DNA of 32,538 bases from JBCCZC01 sp039188505 (lineage in GTDB: Bacteria > Pseudomonadota > Gammaproteobacteria > Xanthomonadales > SZUA-38), in NCBI GenBank assembly GCA_039188505.1, contig JBCCZC010000012.1, forward strand, positions 1 through 32,538, read 5' to 3'. Made by a program: the position numbers and the translations under genes. How positions within the stretch are numbered: the first letter of the stretch is position 1; the number at the start of each line of letters is the position of its first letter. The notes below the pieces were generated by a model. The model was not told the DNA's origin, did not search any database, and worked only from the letters and a program-made list of their open reading frames with translations. This document shows positions 24,099-31,779 of the stretch, piece after piece.

Positions 24099-25655
24099 AT
24101 GCGAAGACTCCGCAGCTCCTCTGTCGTGCTGACGCTGCTCGCCGCGCTGGCTGCAACGCCGATCCTGGCCGTCGATCTCGACGCGGCGGAGCAGGCGTGG
24201 CTGGAGGCGCGGCAGGGTCCGGTGCGCGTGGGTATCGCCGAGGTGCCGCCGCTCGTCATCATCGACGAAAGCGGCGGCCAGCGGGGGCTCGCCATCGACA
24301 TCTACGACGAGCTGGCATCGCGCCTGCCCTTCGAGTTCGCGTACCGGGCCTACCCGAACTGGGCCCAGCTCCTGGAGGCCTCGCGACGCGGAGAGATCGA
24401 CGTTCTCTTCGCGGCGCACGAGACCGCGGAGCGTCGCGAGCGCTTCGACTTCACGGCGCCCTATGCCGAGGTCGAGAACCGCATCATCGTCCGCAGCGAC
24501 ACGGACAGCGCAGTCGACCTGGCTCTGCTGCGTGGGCGCGAGGTGCTGACGACGGCGGGGAGCGCGGTCGATGCCTACCTGCGGGAGTACCATCCGGCAA
24601 TCCGGATCCGCACGGTGGGCAGCGCCCGGGAACTGCTACGGCAGCTCTCCCGCGGCCGAGGGGACGCCGGCGTCCTGAGCTCCATGCGCGCGACCCACTA
24701 CATCAACGAACTCGAAATCGAGAACCTGCGGATCGCGGGGGACATCGACTACGGCTATTCCCTCGGGATCGCGGTTCGCCCCGACTGGCCTCAGCTCACC
24801 GCGATGCTCGATCGGGCGCTGGCGGAGATTCCGGCCAGTCGTCGCGACGCGCTGTACCTCAAGTGGTCGCTGATTCCGCCACCGGTCACCGGGCAATCCG
24901 CCCTGCGCTTGTTGGCGATTGGCCTGATCGTTCTGGGCGGGCTGACCGGAATGATGCTCCTGTGGAATCGGCGCCTGAATGCCGAGATCCGACGCCGGGC
25001 CGAGGTCGAGACGCGCCTCTCTGCCGCCAACGAGGCGCTGACGGAAGCTCGCCTTGCCGCCGAGCAGCAGGCCCGGACCGATCACCTGACCGGTGTGCCG
25101 AACCGCCGCAGCTTCTTCGAGACCCTGCGGATGGAACGCAACGAGGCCGTCCGGGCGGAGACGCCGCTTGCGCTGGTCATGCTCCAGCTCGACGGCCTTG
25201 ACGACATTAACCGGATTCACGGTCAGCTCACCGGTGACGACGTTCTCATCGAGGTCGCAAGGCAGCTCACCGACACCCTGCGCGCCGATCGATACCTCGG
25301 GCGCCTCGGCGGCGGCCGCTTCGGTGTCATCCTGCCGGATGCCCGCCTGACCGAAGCGCTCGCGCTTGGGGAAACGCTGCGCCTCGCAATCGAGCAATTC
25401 GAGGCGCCGGTCAAGGGTGAGCCGCTCCGCATGACGCTGAGCATCGGTGCGACTGCGATCTGGCCCCCATTCTCGGAGGTCGACACCGTCGAGCGACTGC
25501 TGAGCCGGAGTGACCGTGCCCTCAGCCGCGCGCGCAGCCTCGGTGGCAACCAGGTGTGCAGCCACCAGGCGGCGGAGAATCTGCGGGTGCTGGAGGAGCC
25601 AGGCGATCCGGTCAGCGGCTCAGCAGCAGGTGTAGCAGGTTATCCTGGAAGGTGA
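24099..25655 (+). CDS. Periplasmic-solute sensor with a degenerate GGDEF domain
   Basis: A 518-residue membrane protein. A signal peptide (1-24) precedes a bacterial extracellular solute-binding domain of family 3 (about 40-257; VRVGIAEVPPLVI, RGEIDVLFAAHETAERRERFDFTAPY), as in BvgS-type sensors. Residues about 268-290 are one membrane helix, 291-325 a coiled coil, and about 326-487 a GGDEF domain. The N-terminal TDHLTGVPNRRSFF motif is intact, but the signature reads GGGRF (404-408) in place of GG(D/E)EF, and the metal-site motif is QLDGLDDINRIHG. It should not make cyclic di-GMP; a regulatory or partner role is likely. ATG 24099 lies far inside a longer open frame and is set by the signal peptide. 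Its 3' end overlaps the lipase gene by 44 bases. Confidence 0.9.
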   Translation: MRRLRSSSVVLTLLAALAATPILAVDLDAAEQAWLEARQGPVRVGIAEVPPLVIIDESGGQRGLAIDIYDELASRLPFEFAYRAYPNWAQLLEASRRGEIDVLFAAHETAERRERFDFTAPYAEVENRIIVRSDTDSAVDLALLRGREVLTTAGSAVDAYLREYHPAIRIRTVGSARELLRQLSRGRGDAGVLSSMRATHYINELEIENLRIAGDIDYGYSLGIAVRPDWPQLTAMLDRALAEIPASRRDALYLKWSLIPPPVTGQSALRLLAIGLIVLGGLTGMMLLWNRRLNAEIRRRAEVETRLSAANEALTEARLAAEQQARTDHLTGVPNRRSFFETLRMERNEAVRAETPLALVMLQLDGLDDINRIHGQLTGDDVLIEVARQLTDTLRADRYLGRLGGGRFGVILPDARLTEALALGETLRLAIEQFEAPVKGEPLRMTLSIGATAIWPPFSEVDTVERLLSRSDRALSRARSLGGNQVCSHQAAENLRVLEEPGDPVSGSAAGVAGYPGR

Positions 25656-26985
25656 TGTTGCCGGTCAGCTGGTCGTGCGCTTCGCAGATGAAGAACGAGA
25701 AGTCGAGCGGGAAGAAAATGTAGGGATGGCGGGGCACCGCGGGGTCCAACGCATTGCGCGCCAGCAGCGACGATTTGGTCACCGTCCCGTCTCCCGGTTC
25801 GAGCATCAGCGCATCGTAGTCCACGCCGCTTGCCGGGCGGTCGATCTCCTGCGGCCGTAGGCGCACGACAGATTCACCGTCGATCTCCTCGACGACGAGC
25901 GTCTTCGGCGTCAGGTTGCAGTCGCCGCCCAGCACGACCAGTTCCCAGGGCGTCTCGTCCAGCTCGACCGTCAGTGACCACACGAAACGCCGCCCCCGTT
26001 CGATGTGTTTCTCGAAGTACCGCTCCAGCAGCGCCAGCCGTTCCCGACCGGCCGCCTCGTCGCCCGCATCCCGGGTGATACGCGCCCGGACCTCCGGATC
26101 GAAGATGGACCATTCGAAGGCGCGCCAGATCCGCGTTTCGAACACGTCCCGGTCGAGGTAGTCGCCCGCCGTCGTTGCCAGCCAGTTCCCGGCAATCGGA
26201 TGGGGAAAGAGCTGGTAGCTGCTCGGCATCGTCACCAGCACCTCGGTCGGGATCGTGCCGAAGCCCACCGGCACGCCCTCGATAAAGGCCTGCACGGACG
26301 TGACCGATCCCAGGTTCGGCGTTCCCAGCAGAATGACCCGTCGCACGAGATCCCGGCCGTGCAGGTTCGGCTGCAGGCGATTGTCGTCGAGCACGTCCTC
26401 GGTGCCGTAGCGCAGGAAGTAGCGCGTGAGCAGTCCGCCCATCGAGTGGGCAACCATGTCGACGCGCAGGGAGGGATCGCGGTGATCGGCGCGGATCTGA
26501 CGCACGAAGGCGTCGAGCCGGCGCGCGTTGACGACGTTGTCGAGGCGCCAGTCGTAGAGGAACACGTAGTAGCGCCGCTGGCCGTCGTCGGCCCGCTCGC
26601 CGGGTGTTCCGGCCACGTAGCCGCCCGGACCGGCGAGGGTTTCGATGATCCGCCCGTAGAAATCGGTTCCGACCGCCTGATCGGTGATCGCAAAGGGAAT
26701 CTCGGGAGGTGAGCGCGGCTCGAGGGTCTCGGGATCAATAGCGAGCGCGAGGTCGGCGTAGTCGCTGAACAGCAGCTTCGACAGGGGGCCGATCCAGACC
26801 TCGCGTTCCGCATCCGGGGCCTTCAGACGGGACCCGAGGATGCCGTGGACCAGGATGACCGGCGGCTGATCGGGGGCGCCGCGGGTCACGCCGTAGAGCG
26901 CCTCGAGGTCCGGCCTCGGACCGCGCCCACAGCCGGTCGCGATCAGCAGCCAGAACAGTCCGAGGAGGACGAGTCGGGTTCGCAC
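25612..26985 (-). CDS. LCAT-like alpha/beta-hydrolase, probable lipoprotein lipase/acyltransferase
   Basis: A 457-residue hydrolase from GTG 26985, preceded by GGAGGGG. MRTRLVLLGLFWLLIATGC (initiator written as Met) is a lipoprotein-type signal with Cys19 as the likely lipid site. The fold is that of lecithin:cholesterol acyltransferase relatives: oxyanion motif VHGILGS (46-52), nucleophile S181 in VAHSMGGLLTRYF, acid D399 in PGDGTVTKSSLL and probable base H437 in ICEAHDQLTGN. It should act on lipid or polyester esters at the inner or outer membrane. The frame is open upstream to 27249, but that part overlaps DUF2505. It follows the DUF2505 gene by 28 bases and overlaps the convergent GGDEF gene by 44 bases. 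Confidence 0.88.
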   Translation of the reverse strand: MRTRLVLLGLFWLLIATGCGRGPRPDLEALYGVTRGAPDQPPVILVHGILGSRLKAPDAEREVWIGPLSKLLFSDYADLALAIDPETLEPRSPPEIPFAITDQAVGTDFYGRIIETLAGPGGYVAGTPGERADDGQRRYYVFLYDWRLDNVVNARRLDAFVRQIRADHRDPSLRVDMVAHSMGGLLTRYFLRYGTEDVLDDNRLQPNLHGRDLVRRVILLGTPNLGSVTSVQAFIEGVPVGFGTIPTEVLVTMPSSYQLFPHPIAGNWLATTAGDYLDRDVFETRIWRAFEWSIFDPEVRARITRDAGDEAAGRERLALLERYFEKHIERGRRFVWSLTVELDETPWELVVLGGDCNLTPKTLVVEEIDGESVVRLRPQEIDRPASGVDYDALMLEPGDGTVTKSSLLARNALDPAVPRHPYIFFPLDFSFFICEAHDQLTGNITFQDNLLHLLLSR

Positions 26986-27013
26986 ACTGCCCCTCCGTTG
27001 TCGGCGGAGACCG

Positions 27014-27493
27014 TCAGCCGAGTTTTTCGGCGAGGTACTCGGTCTCCTTCTCGATCGCCTTCTCGACTTCCTTGACCACGAACTTCTCGACGGTGCCGCC
27101 GATGAGGGGAATTCTTGCCTTCGCACGCAGAGCCGCCTTGTAGACGCAGCCACCGTCATCAGTCGGCAGAAGTTCGATGTCGCCATTGATGGTGACCGGC
27201 TGGCCCTGGATCTCGATGACCTGCTCGCAGGCCCAGCTGCCATCGTCATAGGCGGTCCAGGTCTCGGTGACCGTCATGTCCTGGACGGCGTCGAAGACCT
27301 TGGCCAGCACGGCGGGCAGGTCACGTTCGACTCGACGATGCGCCGTGACGACGATCGACGTCTCCCCTTCCTCGGCCTCGCACTCGGCAGACAGCTCGCC
27401 CAGCGCATGCGAGCGCTCGACGATGAACTCGGGATCCGCAAGCATTTCCTGCACGGCGTCCGGGGCGTGCTCCAGCTCGAATGCGAGCGCCAT
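27014..27493 (-). CDS. DUF2505-family (SRPBCC fold) protein
   Basis: A 159-residue cytosolic protein. AAGGAGAA lies 4 bases before ATG 27493. The sequence has the DUF2505 pattern: an opening helix (APDAVQEMLADPEFIVERSHALG), alternating strands with polar ends, WACEQVIEIQGQPVTINGDIELLP, and a long terminal amphipathic helix (EKFVVKEVEKAIEKETEYLAEKL), which together form a hydrophobic ligand-binding START/Bet v1-type cavity. It starts the minus-strand unit with the lipase, so lipid or hydrophobic ligand binding connected to lipase products is plausible, although nothing in the sequence proves it. No membrane segment or signal peptide is present. It is divergent from the small membrane gene at 27657, with a 163-base gap that shows no clear motif. 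Confidence 0.85.
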   Translation of the reverse strand: MALAFELEHAPDAVQEMLADPEFIVERSHALGELSAECEAEEGETSIVVTAHRRVERDLPAVLAKVFDAVQDMTVTETWTAYDDGSWACEQVIEIQGQPVTINGDIELLPTDDGGCVYKAALRAKARIPLIGGTVEKFVVKEVEKAIEKETEYLAEKLG

Positions 27494-27656
27494 GGTCTTC
27501 TCCTTGGGTGACCGGGGATGGGGCGCTCAATATAGCCCGAATAGCGTCAGTTGACGGAATTCTCCGCGGCAGTCGGGAAATCCGCCCGCGGCCGTGATCG
27601 ATTCCGCGCGCGTAGTGCGCGTTGTCGCAGGCGGGACGGCATTACGGGAGGCAGCC

Positions 27657-27857
27657 ATGGCGCAGCGCAAGTGGGAACCCTGGGTACTCTATGCCCTGAG
27701 CGCGATCGGTATCGCATTCGTCATCGTCATCAACAGCGAGGAGCAACAGATCGATCTGCTGTCCTGGCAGAACGCCGCGCTGGTCGGCTACGCGGCCCTG
27801 GTTGCAGCCACCACGGCCGTCCTCGTGCGGCTCTTCCGCGCCCGGGTCGGGAGCTAG
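27657..27857 (+). CDS. Small two-helix inner-membrane protein
   Basis: A 66-residue protein with ACGGGAGG (27645-27651) five bases before ATG 27657, which strongly supports translation. The N-terminus is basic (MAQRKWEP), followed by one membrane helix (WVLYALSAIGIAFVIVI), a short polar turn (NSEEQQIDLLSWQ) and a second helix (ALVGYAALVAATTAVLVRLF) with a basic tail. The topology is two helices with both ends cytosolic. It loosely resembles LapA-domain proteins but lacks a diagnostic motif, so no family is assigned. The stop TAG interlocks with that of the aminotransferase as CTAG (27854-27857). Its position between a lipase unit and an aminotransferase says little about function. Confidence 0.8.
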   Translation: MAQRKWEPWVLYALSAIGIAFVIVINSEEQQIDLLSWQNAALVGYAALVAATTAVLVRLFRARVGS

Positions 27858-29092
27858 GCGGCGAGCGCGTGATCGAGCGCCGCCACCAGCTGGTCGATCT
27901 CCGCCTGCGTGGTGTAGTGCACGAAGGACAACCGCAGCACACCGCGCTGCGGATCGATACCCATCGCTTCGAGGCATCGCGGCGCATAGAAGTGCCCGGC
28001 GCTGGCGCCAACACGATGCTCGGCGAGCGCCGCCGCCACATCCACCGGGGGCCGCAGGGTGTCGAGCGCGATCGTCGGTGCGCGAGCTGCGGCGTCCAGG
28101 CGGCCGAGCAGCCGCACGTCCGGGCGCGCGTCGAGGTGATCCAGGAGCGGCTGCAGCAACGCATGCTCGTGGGCCTGAAACAGCGTGCAGACGCGCCGTG
28201 CCATGGTCGCGGCGTCGACGGCGGCGCCGAAGTGGTGGTCGTGGACGGTCTCGAAGTAGTCGATGACGCCGTTGGTCGCCGCGATCTGTCCGTGATCGGG
28301 TCCCGCCGGCGTGAACCGGGCCGCGACCTTGCCCGCGTTGAAATCGTGGCATTGGGCCGGCAGGCGCTCGTTCACCGCGCGGCGCATGGTCATCACGCCG
28401 AGATGGGGGCCGTATACCTTGTAGAGGGAGAAGAGGTAGATGTCCGCCTCGAGCGCGGCGACGTCGGGCAGCCCGTGGCCGCAGAAGGAGACGCCGTCGA
28501 CAACGGTGATCGCGCCGGCCGACCGTGCGAGCCGAACCACCTCGGTCACGGGGTTGTAGCCGCCGACGATGTTCGAGCAGTGCGTGAAGGCGACGACCCG
28601 TGTGCGGTCTGTCAGCAGCCGCTCTAGGCCCTCGGGATCGAGCTCTCCGGTGGCGGGATCGATTTGCCATTCACGGACGACGAAGCCCTCATCCGCGAGG
28701 CGCCGGAAAGCGCCGATGTTCGCCTCGTGGTCGAGGTTCGTCACGATGATCTCGTCACCGAGTTCGAAGTGCTGGCGAAACGCCTGCCCGAGCACGTAGG
28801 TGTTCTGCGTGGTCGAGGGACCGAAGTGGACCTCGTCCGTCGCAACGTTCAGCCAGGCGGCCATGCGCTCGCGCGCCGCGTCCATCTGCCGCCCGGCCTC
28901 GATCGCGGCATCGGACCAGGCATAGGGCTGCACCTTGTTCGCGACGTAGTAGCGCTGCAGGCGATCGATGGCCGGTCCGCAGGCATAGGAGCCGCCAGCA
29001 TTCTCGAAGTGCGCCCAGCCTTGGAGCGACGGTTCGGAGAAGGCCGGAAACCGGCCGCGGACGAATTGGAGATCGAGCTGTTCAGTCGTCAT
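27854..29092 (-). CDS. Class V aminotransferase / cysteine desulfurase-like PLP enzyme
   Basis: A 412-residue cytosolic PLP enzyme of the class V fold. K225 in IYLFSLYKVYGPH is the Schiff-base lysine, D199 (ITVVDGVSF) pairs with the pyridine nitrogen, and H122 in NLDHEANIGAF stacks on the cofactor. FENAGGSYACGPAI and FGPSTTQNTYVL are typical of the SufS-like desulfurase-like subgroup. In true SufS enzymes a mobile loop carries a catalytic Cys in an R-x-G-x-x-C/H-x-x motif; here the corresponding region (AEHRVGASAGHFYAPRCLEAMG) has Cys in APRC, so sulfur transfer is possible but a lyase or aminotransferase role is equally likely. No suf or isc genes are adjacent. The start ATG 29092 has no strong Shine-Dalgarno; upstream residues of the open frame are not conserved-looking. 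Confidence 0.88.
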   Translation of the reverse strand: MTTEQLDLQFVRGRFPAFSEPSLQGWAHFENAGGSYACGPAIDRLQRYYVANKVQPYAWSDAAIEAGRQMDAARERMAAWLNVATDEVHFGPSTTQNTYVLGQAFRQHFELGDEIIVTNLDHEANIGAFRRLADEGFVVREWQIDPATGELDPEGLERLLTDRTRVVAFTHCSNIVGGYNPVTEVVRLARSAGAITVVDGVSFCGHGLPDVAALEADIYLFSLYKVYGPHLGVMTMRRAVNERLPAQCHDFNAGKVAARFTPAGPDHGQIAATNGVIDYFETVHDHHFGAAVDAATMARRVCTLFQAHEHALLQPLLDHLDARPDVRLLGRLDAAARAPTIALDTLRPPVDVAAALAEHRVGASAGHFYAPRCLEAMGIDPQRGVLRLSFVHYTTQAEIDQLVAALDHALAA

Positions 29093-29277
29093 GGGCGGAT
29101 TGCAACGCTCCGGCCCGGATCCGTCAACCGTTGCGTATCGCCCGTTCACACCGAGCAGCATGCGGATCGCTACGATGCCAGTAGTCCGACAGGCTGCCGG
29201 AAATAAAATGAACCATGCGCCGAGCTGGCGGTACACACGGTCAACAGACGGATCCCGAGGAGCGCTCAATCCGATCC

Positions 29278-29865
29278 ATGATGGCCATCGACCTGGAAGC
29301 CCCGCGTGCGGATGACGATCTCGACGCGACGCTGCTGCGTGGCGTCGCCGACGGCGATTCCGCCGCATTCGACGAACTGTTTCAGCGGTACTACCCGCTG
29401 CTGCGCCGCTTTCTGTGGCGTTTCTGCAGTGACGACGCGATCGACGAGGTGACTTCGGATACGCTGCTCACCGTCTGGCGCAAGGCGCGAGGGTTCGAGG
29501 GGCGGTCGCGGGTGTCGACCTGGATCTTCGGCATTGCCTACCGGCGAGCGCTTAAAGCGGCGTCTGCGGCGCGGCGCCACGACCGGGCGCGGTCGATCGC
29601 GATCGATCCGCCGGATACGAGCAGCGACACGGCGCGACACGAAACGGCCCAGTGGGTCGACCAGGCGCTGGACCGCCTGCCTGCGAAGCAGCGGGCGGTC
29701 GTCGAGCTGACCTTCTTCGCCGACCTGTCCTACCCGGAGATCGCCGAGATCGTGGGCTGTCCGGTGGGCACCGTGAAAACGCGCATGCACAAGGCCAAGC
29801 AGACCCTGAAACCGGCACTCGACCGGCTCGCGACGACGCTGAGCCTCGGAGGACGACATGACTGA
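29278..29865 (+). CDS. ECF-type RNA polymerase sigma factor
   Basis: A 195-residue extracytoplasmic-function sigma factor. Region 2 is visible in AFDELFQRYYPLLRRFLWRF...DEVTSDTLLTVWRKARGFEGRSRVSTWIFGIAYRRAL, and region 4 in DQALDRLPAKQRAVVELTFFADLSYPEIAEIVGCPVGTVKTRMHKAKQTL, which holds the helix-turn-helix recognising the -35 box. Start: tandem ATGs at 29278/29281 with GAGGAG (29257-29262) about 15 bases away; a longer start at 29215 is possible but has weaker features. The 3' end overlaps the anti-sigma gene by 8 bases, so the two are made in step. Regulation is by the membrane anti-sigma, probably by an envelope signal. An A/T-rich patch at 29203-29212 may belong to its promoter, but no confident -35/-10 pair is seen. 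Confidence 0.93.
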   Translation: MMAIDLEAPRADDDLDATLLRGVADGDSAAFDELFQRYYPLLRRFLWRFCSDDAIDEVTSDTLLTVWRKARGFEGRSRVSTWIFGIAYRRALKAASAARRHDRARSIAIDPPDTSSDTARHETAQWVDQALDRLPAKQRAVVELTFFADLSYPEIAEIVGCPVGTVKTRMHKAKQTLKPALDRLATTLSLGGRHD

Positions 29866-30439
29866 ACAACGAGAAGACCGGGACTGCAAGGCGCTGCTCC
29901 CGTGGTATGTCAACGGCACCCTCGCCCCCGACGAGACCGCCCGGGTCGAGCGCTGGCTCGCGGCGCGGCCGGAGGCTCGCATGGAGGCGGAAGGGCTCGG
30001 CGCGCTGCGCCGGACGCTTGCGGCCGACACCCCGACACCGGGCGATGCCGCTCTGGCCCTGATGCGGACGAAGGCCCGGATCGCTGCCGACGAAGGCCGG
30101 CCGGGCTGGCGTCTGTGGCTGCCCGGTCTGGCCGCGGCCATGACGTTGGCCATCGCCGTCGGTATCGCCAGCTGGCCGGGCGAGGAGCCCACCGAACCGG
30201 CGTTCGAGACGCTGTCGGACGCGCCGGCTCCGGCCGCGGGCGTGGTGGTACGGCTGGTCTTCCGCGACGGCGTATCGGTGGCGCAGCAGGACGCCCTGCT
30301 CGAGGCCTGGGGCGCGACCCGGATCGACGCCCCGGGGAGCGGCGATGTGCTGGCAATCCGCCTCGAGAGCGCCGTCACCCTCGACCGGATCCAGGCCAGT
30401 TCCGACGTTCGGTTCGTGGGCCAGGCCAGCGAGGATTGA
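29858..30439 (+). CDS. Membrane-spanning anti-sigma factor with propeptide-like periplasmic domain
   Basis: A 193-residue type II-like membrane protein. The N-terminal cytosolic part (about 1-80) begins CKALLPWYVNGTLAPDETARVERWL, the anti-sigma pattern, although only one Cys (C10) of the zinc HxxxCxxC site is present, so it is a zinc-free ASD. One membrane helix covers 86-106, then a Pro/Ala linker, and residues about 128-190 (VVVRLVFRDGVS..., ALLEAWGATRI, LAIRLESAVTLDRIQA, VRFVGQA) have the strand-helix-strand-strand-helix-strand pattern of inhibitor-I9-like propeptides of subtilases. GGAGG lies 5 bases before ATG 29858. The subtilase gene begins 3 bases after the stop, so this domain may be that protease's partner or substrate. 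Confidence 0.82.
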   Translation: MTEQREDRDCKALLPWYVNGTLAPDETARVERWLAARPEARMEAEGLGALRRTLAADTPTPGDAALALMRTKARIAADEGRPGWRLWLPGLAAAMTLAIAVGIASWPGEEPTEPAFETLSDAPAPAAGVVVRLVFRDGVSVAQQDALLEAWGATRIDAPGSGDVLAIRLESAVTLDRIQASSDVRFVGQASED

Positions 30440-30442
30440 GCC

Positions 30443-31723
30443 ATGCGCCGTCTCCTCATCGGCCTGCTATTGCCCCTGCTGACCGGCGGCTGCGTCACGC
30501 CGCAGGGCCAGGCGCTCCACGACGGCAAGACGGAGCAGCGGGTGCTCGTTACCATCCACCAGGCACCCGCACGGGCCGTGCGCCAGCGGAACCGTGGCTA
30601 TGGCAATGAACGCGGCTACCTGACCGCCCGCGAAGAGCGCGAGCTCGACCGGCTGGCGCGCCGCTACGGGCTCAAACGCGTCTCGGGCTGGCCGATCGAG
30701 CCCTTGGGCGTCTACTGCGAGGTCTTCGAGGTACCTGCCACACAGTCCCCGGCAGCCGTCGTCGCTGCGCTTGCAGCGGATCCAAGCGTTGAAAGCGCCC
30801 AGCTCATGCACGAGTTCGAGACGCTGGCCGAGCCCGAGACGGAACCATCGCTCCTGGATATCCAGCACTCGCTCCACGACATGGACGTGCCCCGGGCACA
30901 CCGGTGGACGAGCGGCCGGGACATTCGTGTTGCGGTCGTGGACTCCTGGGTCGATCGATCCCACCCGGAGCTTCGACGCCGCGTCTCGACGTCCGTGCGG
31001 TTCACGCCGGATGGGTCGGACGGCGACCCGGAGGACGTGCACGGGACGGCGGTTGCCGGAATCATTGCCGCGGAGGACGATCAGGCCGGTATCACGGGCG
31101 TGGCGCCTGGCGCGGAGCTACTGGCGCTGCAGGCGTGCTGGCGGTCCACCGGCGGCTCGGGATCCGCGCGCTGCGATTCCTTCAGCCTGGCCCAGGCTTT
31201 GACGCTCGGCATCCGCAAGGACGCCCAGGTGATCAACCTCAGCCTGGGCGGCCCACACGATCCGCTGCTCGAGCGGCTCATCCAGCATGCGCTCGACAGC
31301 GGCACGTTCGTCGTTACGGCGCATTCCGAACGCTGGGGATTCCCCGCGAGCGTGCCGGGCGTACTGGCCGTCGGTGAGCCGCGCCCCGACAGCGACGCCG
31401 GCATCGCGGCACCTGCCCGGGACGTGATCACCACCATCCCCGATGACCGCTACGACTTTCTCTCCGGCAGCTCCCTGGCCGCTGCCCACGCCTCGGGCGT
31501 GATCGCTCTGCTCCTCGAACTTGCCCCCGCCGCGCGGCCCGAGGTGATCGCCCGGGCCCTCGCGGGAGCGTCTGCGGAGGGCGCCCTGAACGCCTGCATG
31601 GCGGTGGCGATCATGACCGAGGGCCGCGCCTGCGCCACGCCGGCGACGCAGCTCCGGACACCACAGCAGGGGCTGGTCACCAACGTGACCGTATCTCCAC
31701 AAGGTCCTCACAACTCCAACTGA
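30443..31723 (+). CDS. Subtilisin-like (S8) serine protease lipoprotein with altered oxyanion site
   Basis: A 426-residue envelope protease. MRRLLIGLLLPLLTGGC is a lipoprotein-like signal (Cys17). Residues about 33-125 form a propeptide-like region (VLVTI, GLKRVSGWPIEPLGVYCEVFEV, AVVAALAADPSVESAQL). The peptidase core has D167 in VAVVDSWVDRSHPEL, H200 in VHGTAVAGIIAA and S344 in SGSSLAAAHASGVIALLL, the complete S8 triad. The oxyanion Asn normally found in AAGN is missing: the segment reads TAHS (292-295) before FPAS. DSWVD also lacks the usual Gly after D-[ST]. Activity may be weak or specialised. ATG 30443 lies 3 bases after the anti-sigma stop. An Asn/Pro-rich tail ends the protein. Action on the neighbouring anti-sigma is a hypothesis. 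Confidence 0.9.
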   Translation: MRRLLIGLLLPLLTGGCVTPQGQALHDGKTEQRVLVTIHQAPARAVRQRNRGYGNERGYLTAREERELDRLARRYGLKRVSGWPIEPLGVYCEVFEVPATQSPAAVVAALAADPSVESAQLMHEFETLAEPETEPSLLDIQHSLHDMDVPRAHRWTSGRDIRVAVVDSWVDRSHPELRRRVSTSVRFTPDGSDGDPEDVHGTAVAGIIAAEDDQAGITGVAPGAELLALQACWRSTGGSGSARCDSFSLAQALTLGIRKDAQVINLSLGGPHDPLLERLIQHALDSGTFVVTAHSERWGFPASVPGVLAVGEPRPDSDAGIAAPARDVITTIPDDRYDFLSGSSLAAAHASGVIALLLELAPAARPEVIARALAGASAEGALNACMAVAIMTEGRACATPATQLRTPQQGLVTNVTVSPQGPHNSN

Positions 31724-31727
31724 ACCG

Positions 31728-31777
31728 CTTGCCCTCCCACCCGTACTCACGGGTGTCATCAACGCCTGGAGGGCAAG
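31728..31777 (+). promoter_or_regulatory. 5'-UTR hairpin sequestering the Shine-Dalgarno of the lamin-tail gene
   Basis: CTTGCCCTCC (31728-31737) and GGAGGGCAAG (31768-31777) are perfect reverse complements (10 bp). The second arm contains the GGAGGG Shine-Dalgarno of the GTG start at 31780. Inside lies a smaller hairpin, ACCCGT (31739-31744) and ACGGGT (31749-31754) with loop ACTC, leaving GTCATCAACGCCT unpaired. No T-run follows, so it is not an intrinsic terminator. If the outer stem forms, ribosome access is blocked; an RNA-thermometer, protein-bound or antisense-opened switch is possible. The pairing is seen directly; the regulatory use is inferred. Confidence 0.6.
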
Positions 31778-31779
31778 TC

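Noticed and set aside
26986..27249. N-terminal extension of the lipase frame
   Set aside because: It overlaps the DUF2505 gene in another frame; the lipoprotein signal begins at GTG 26985.
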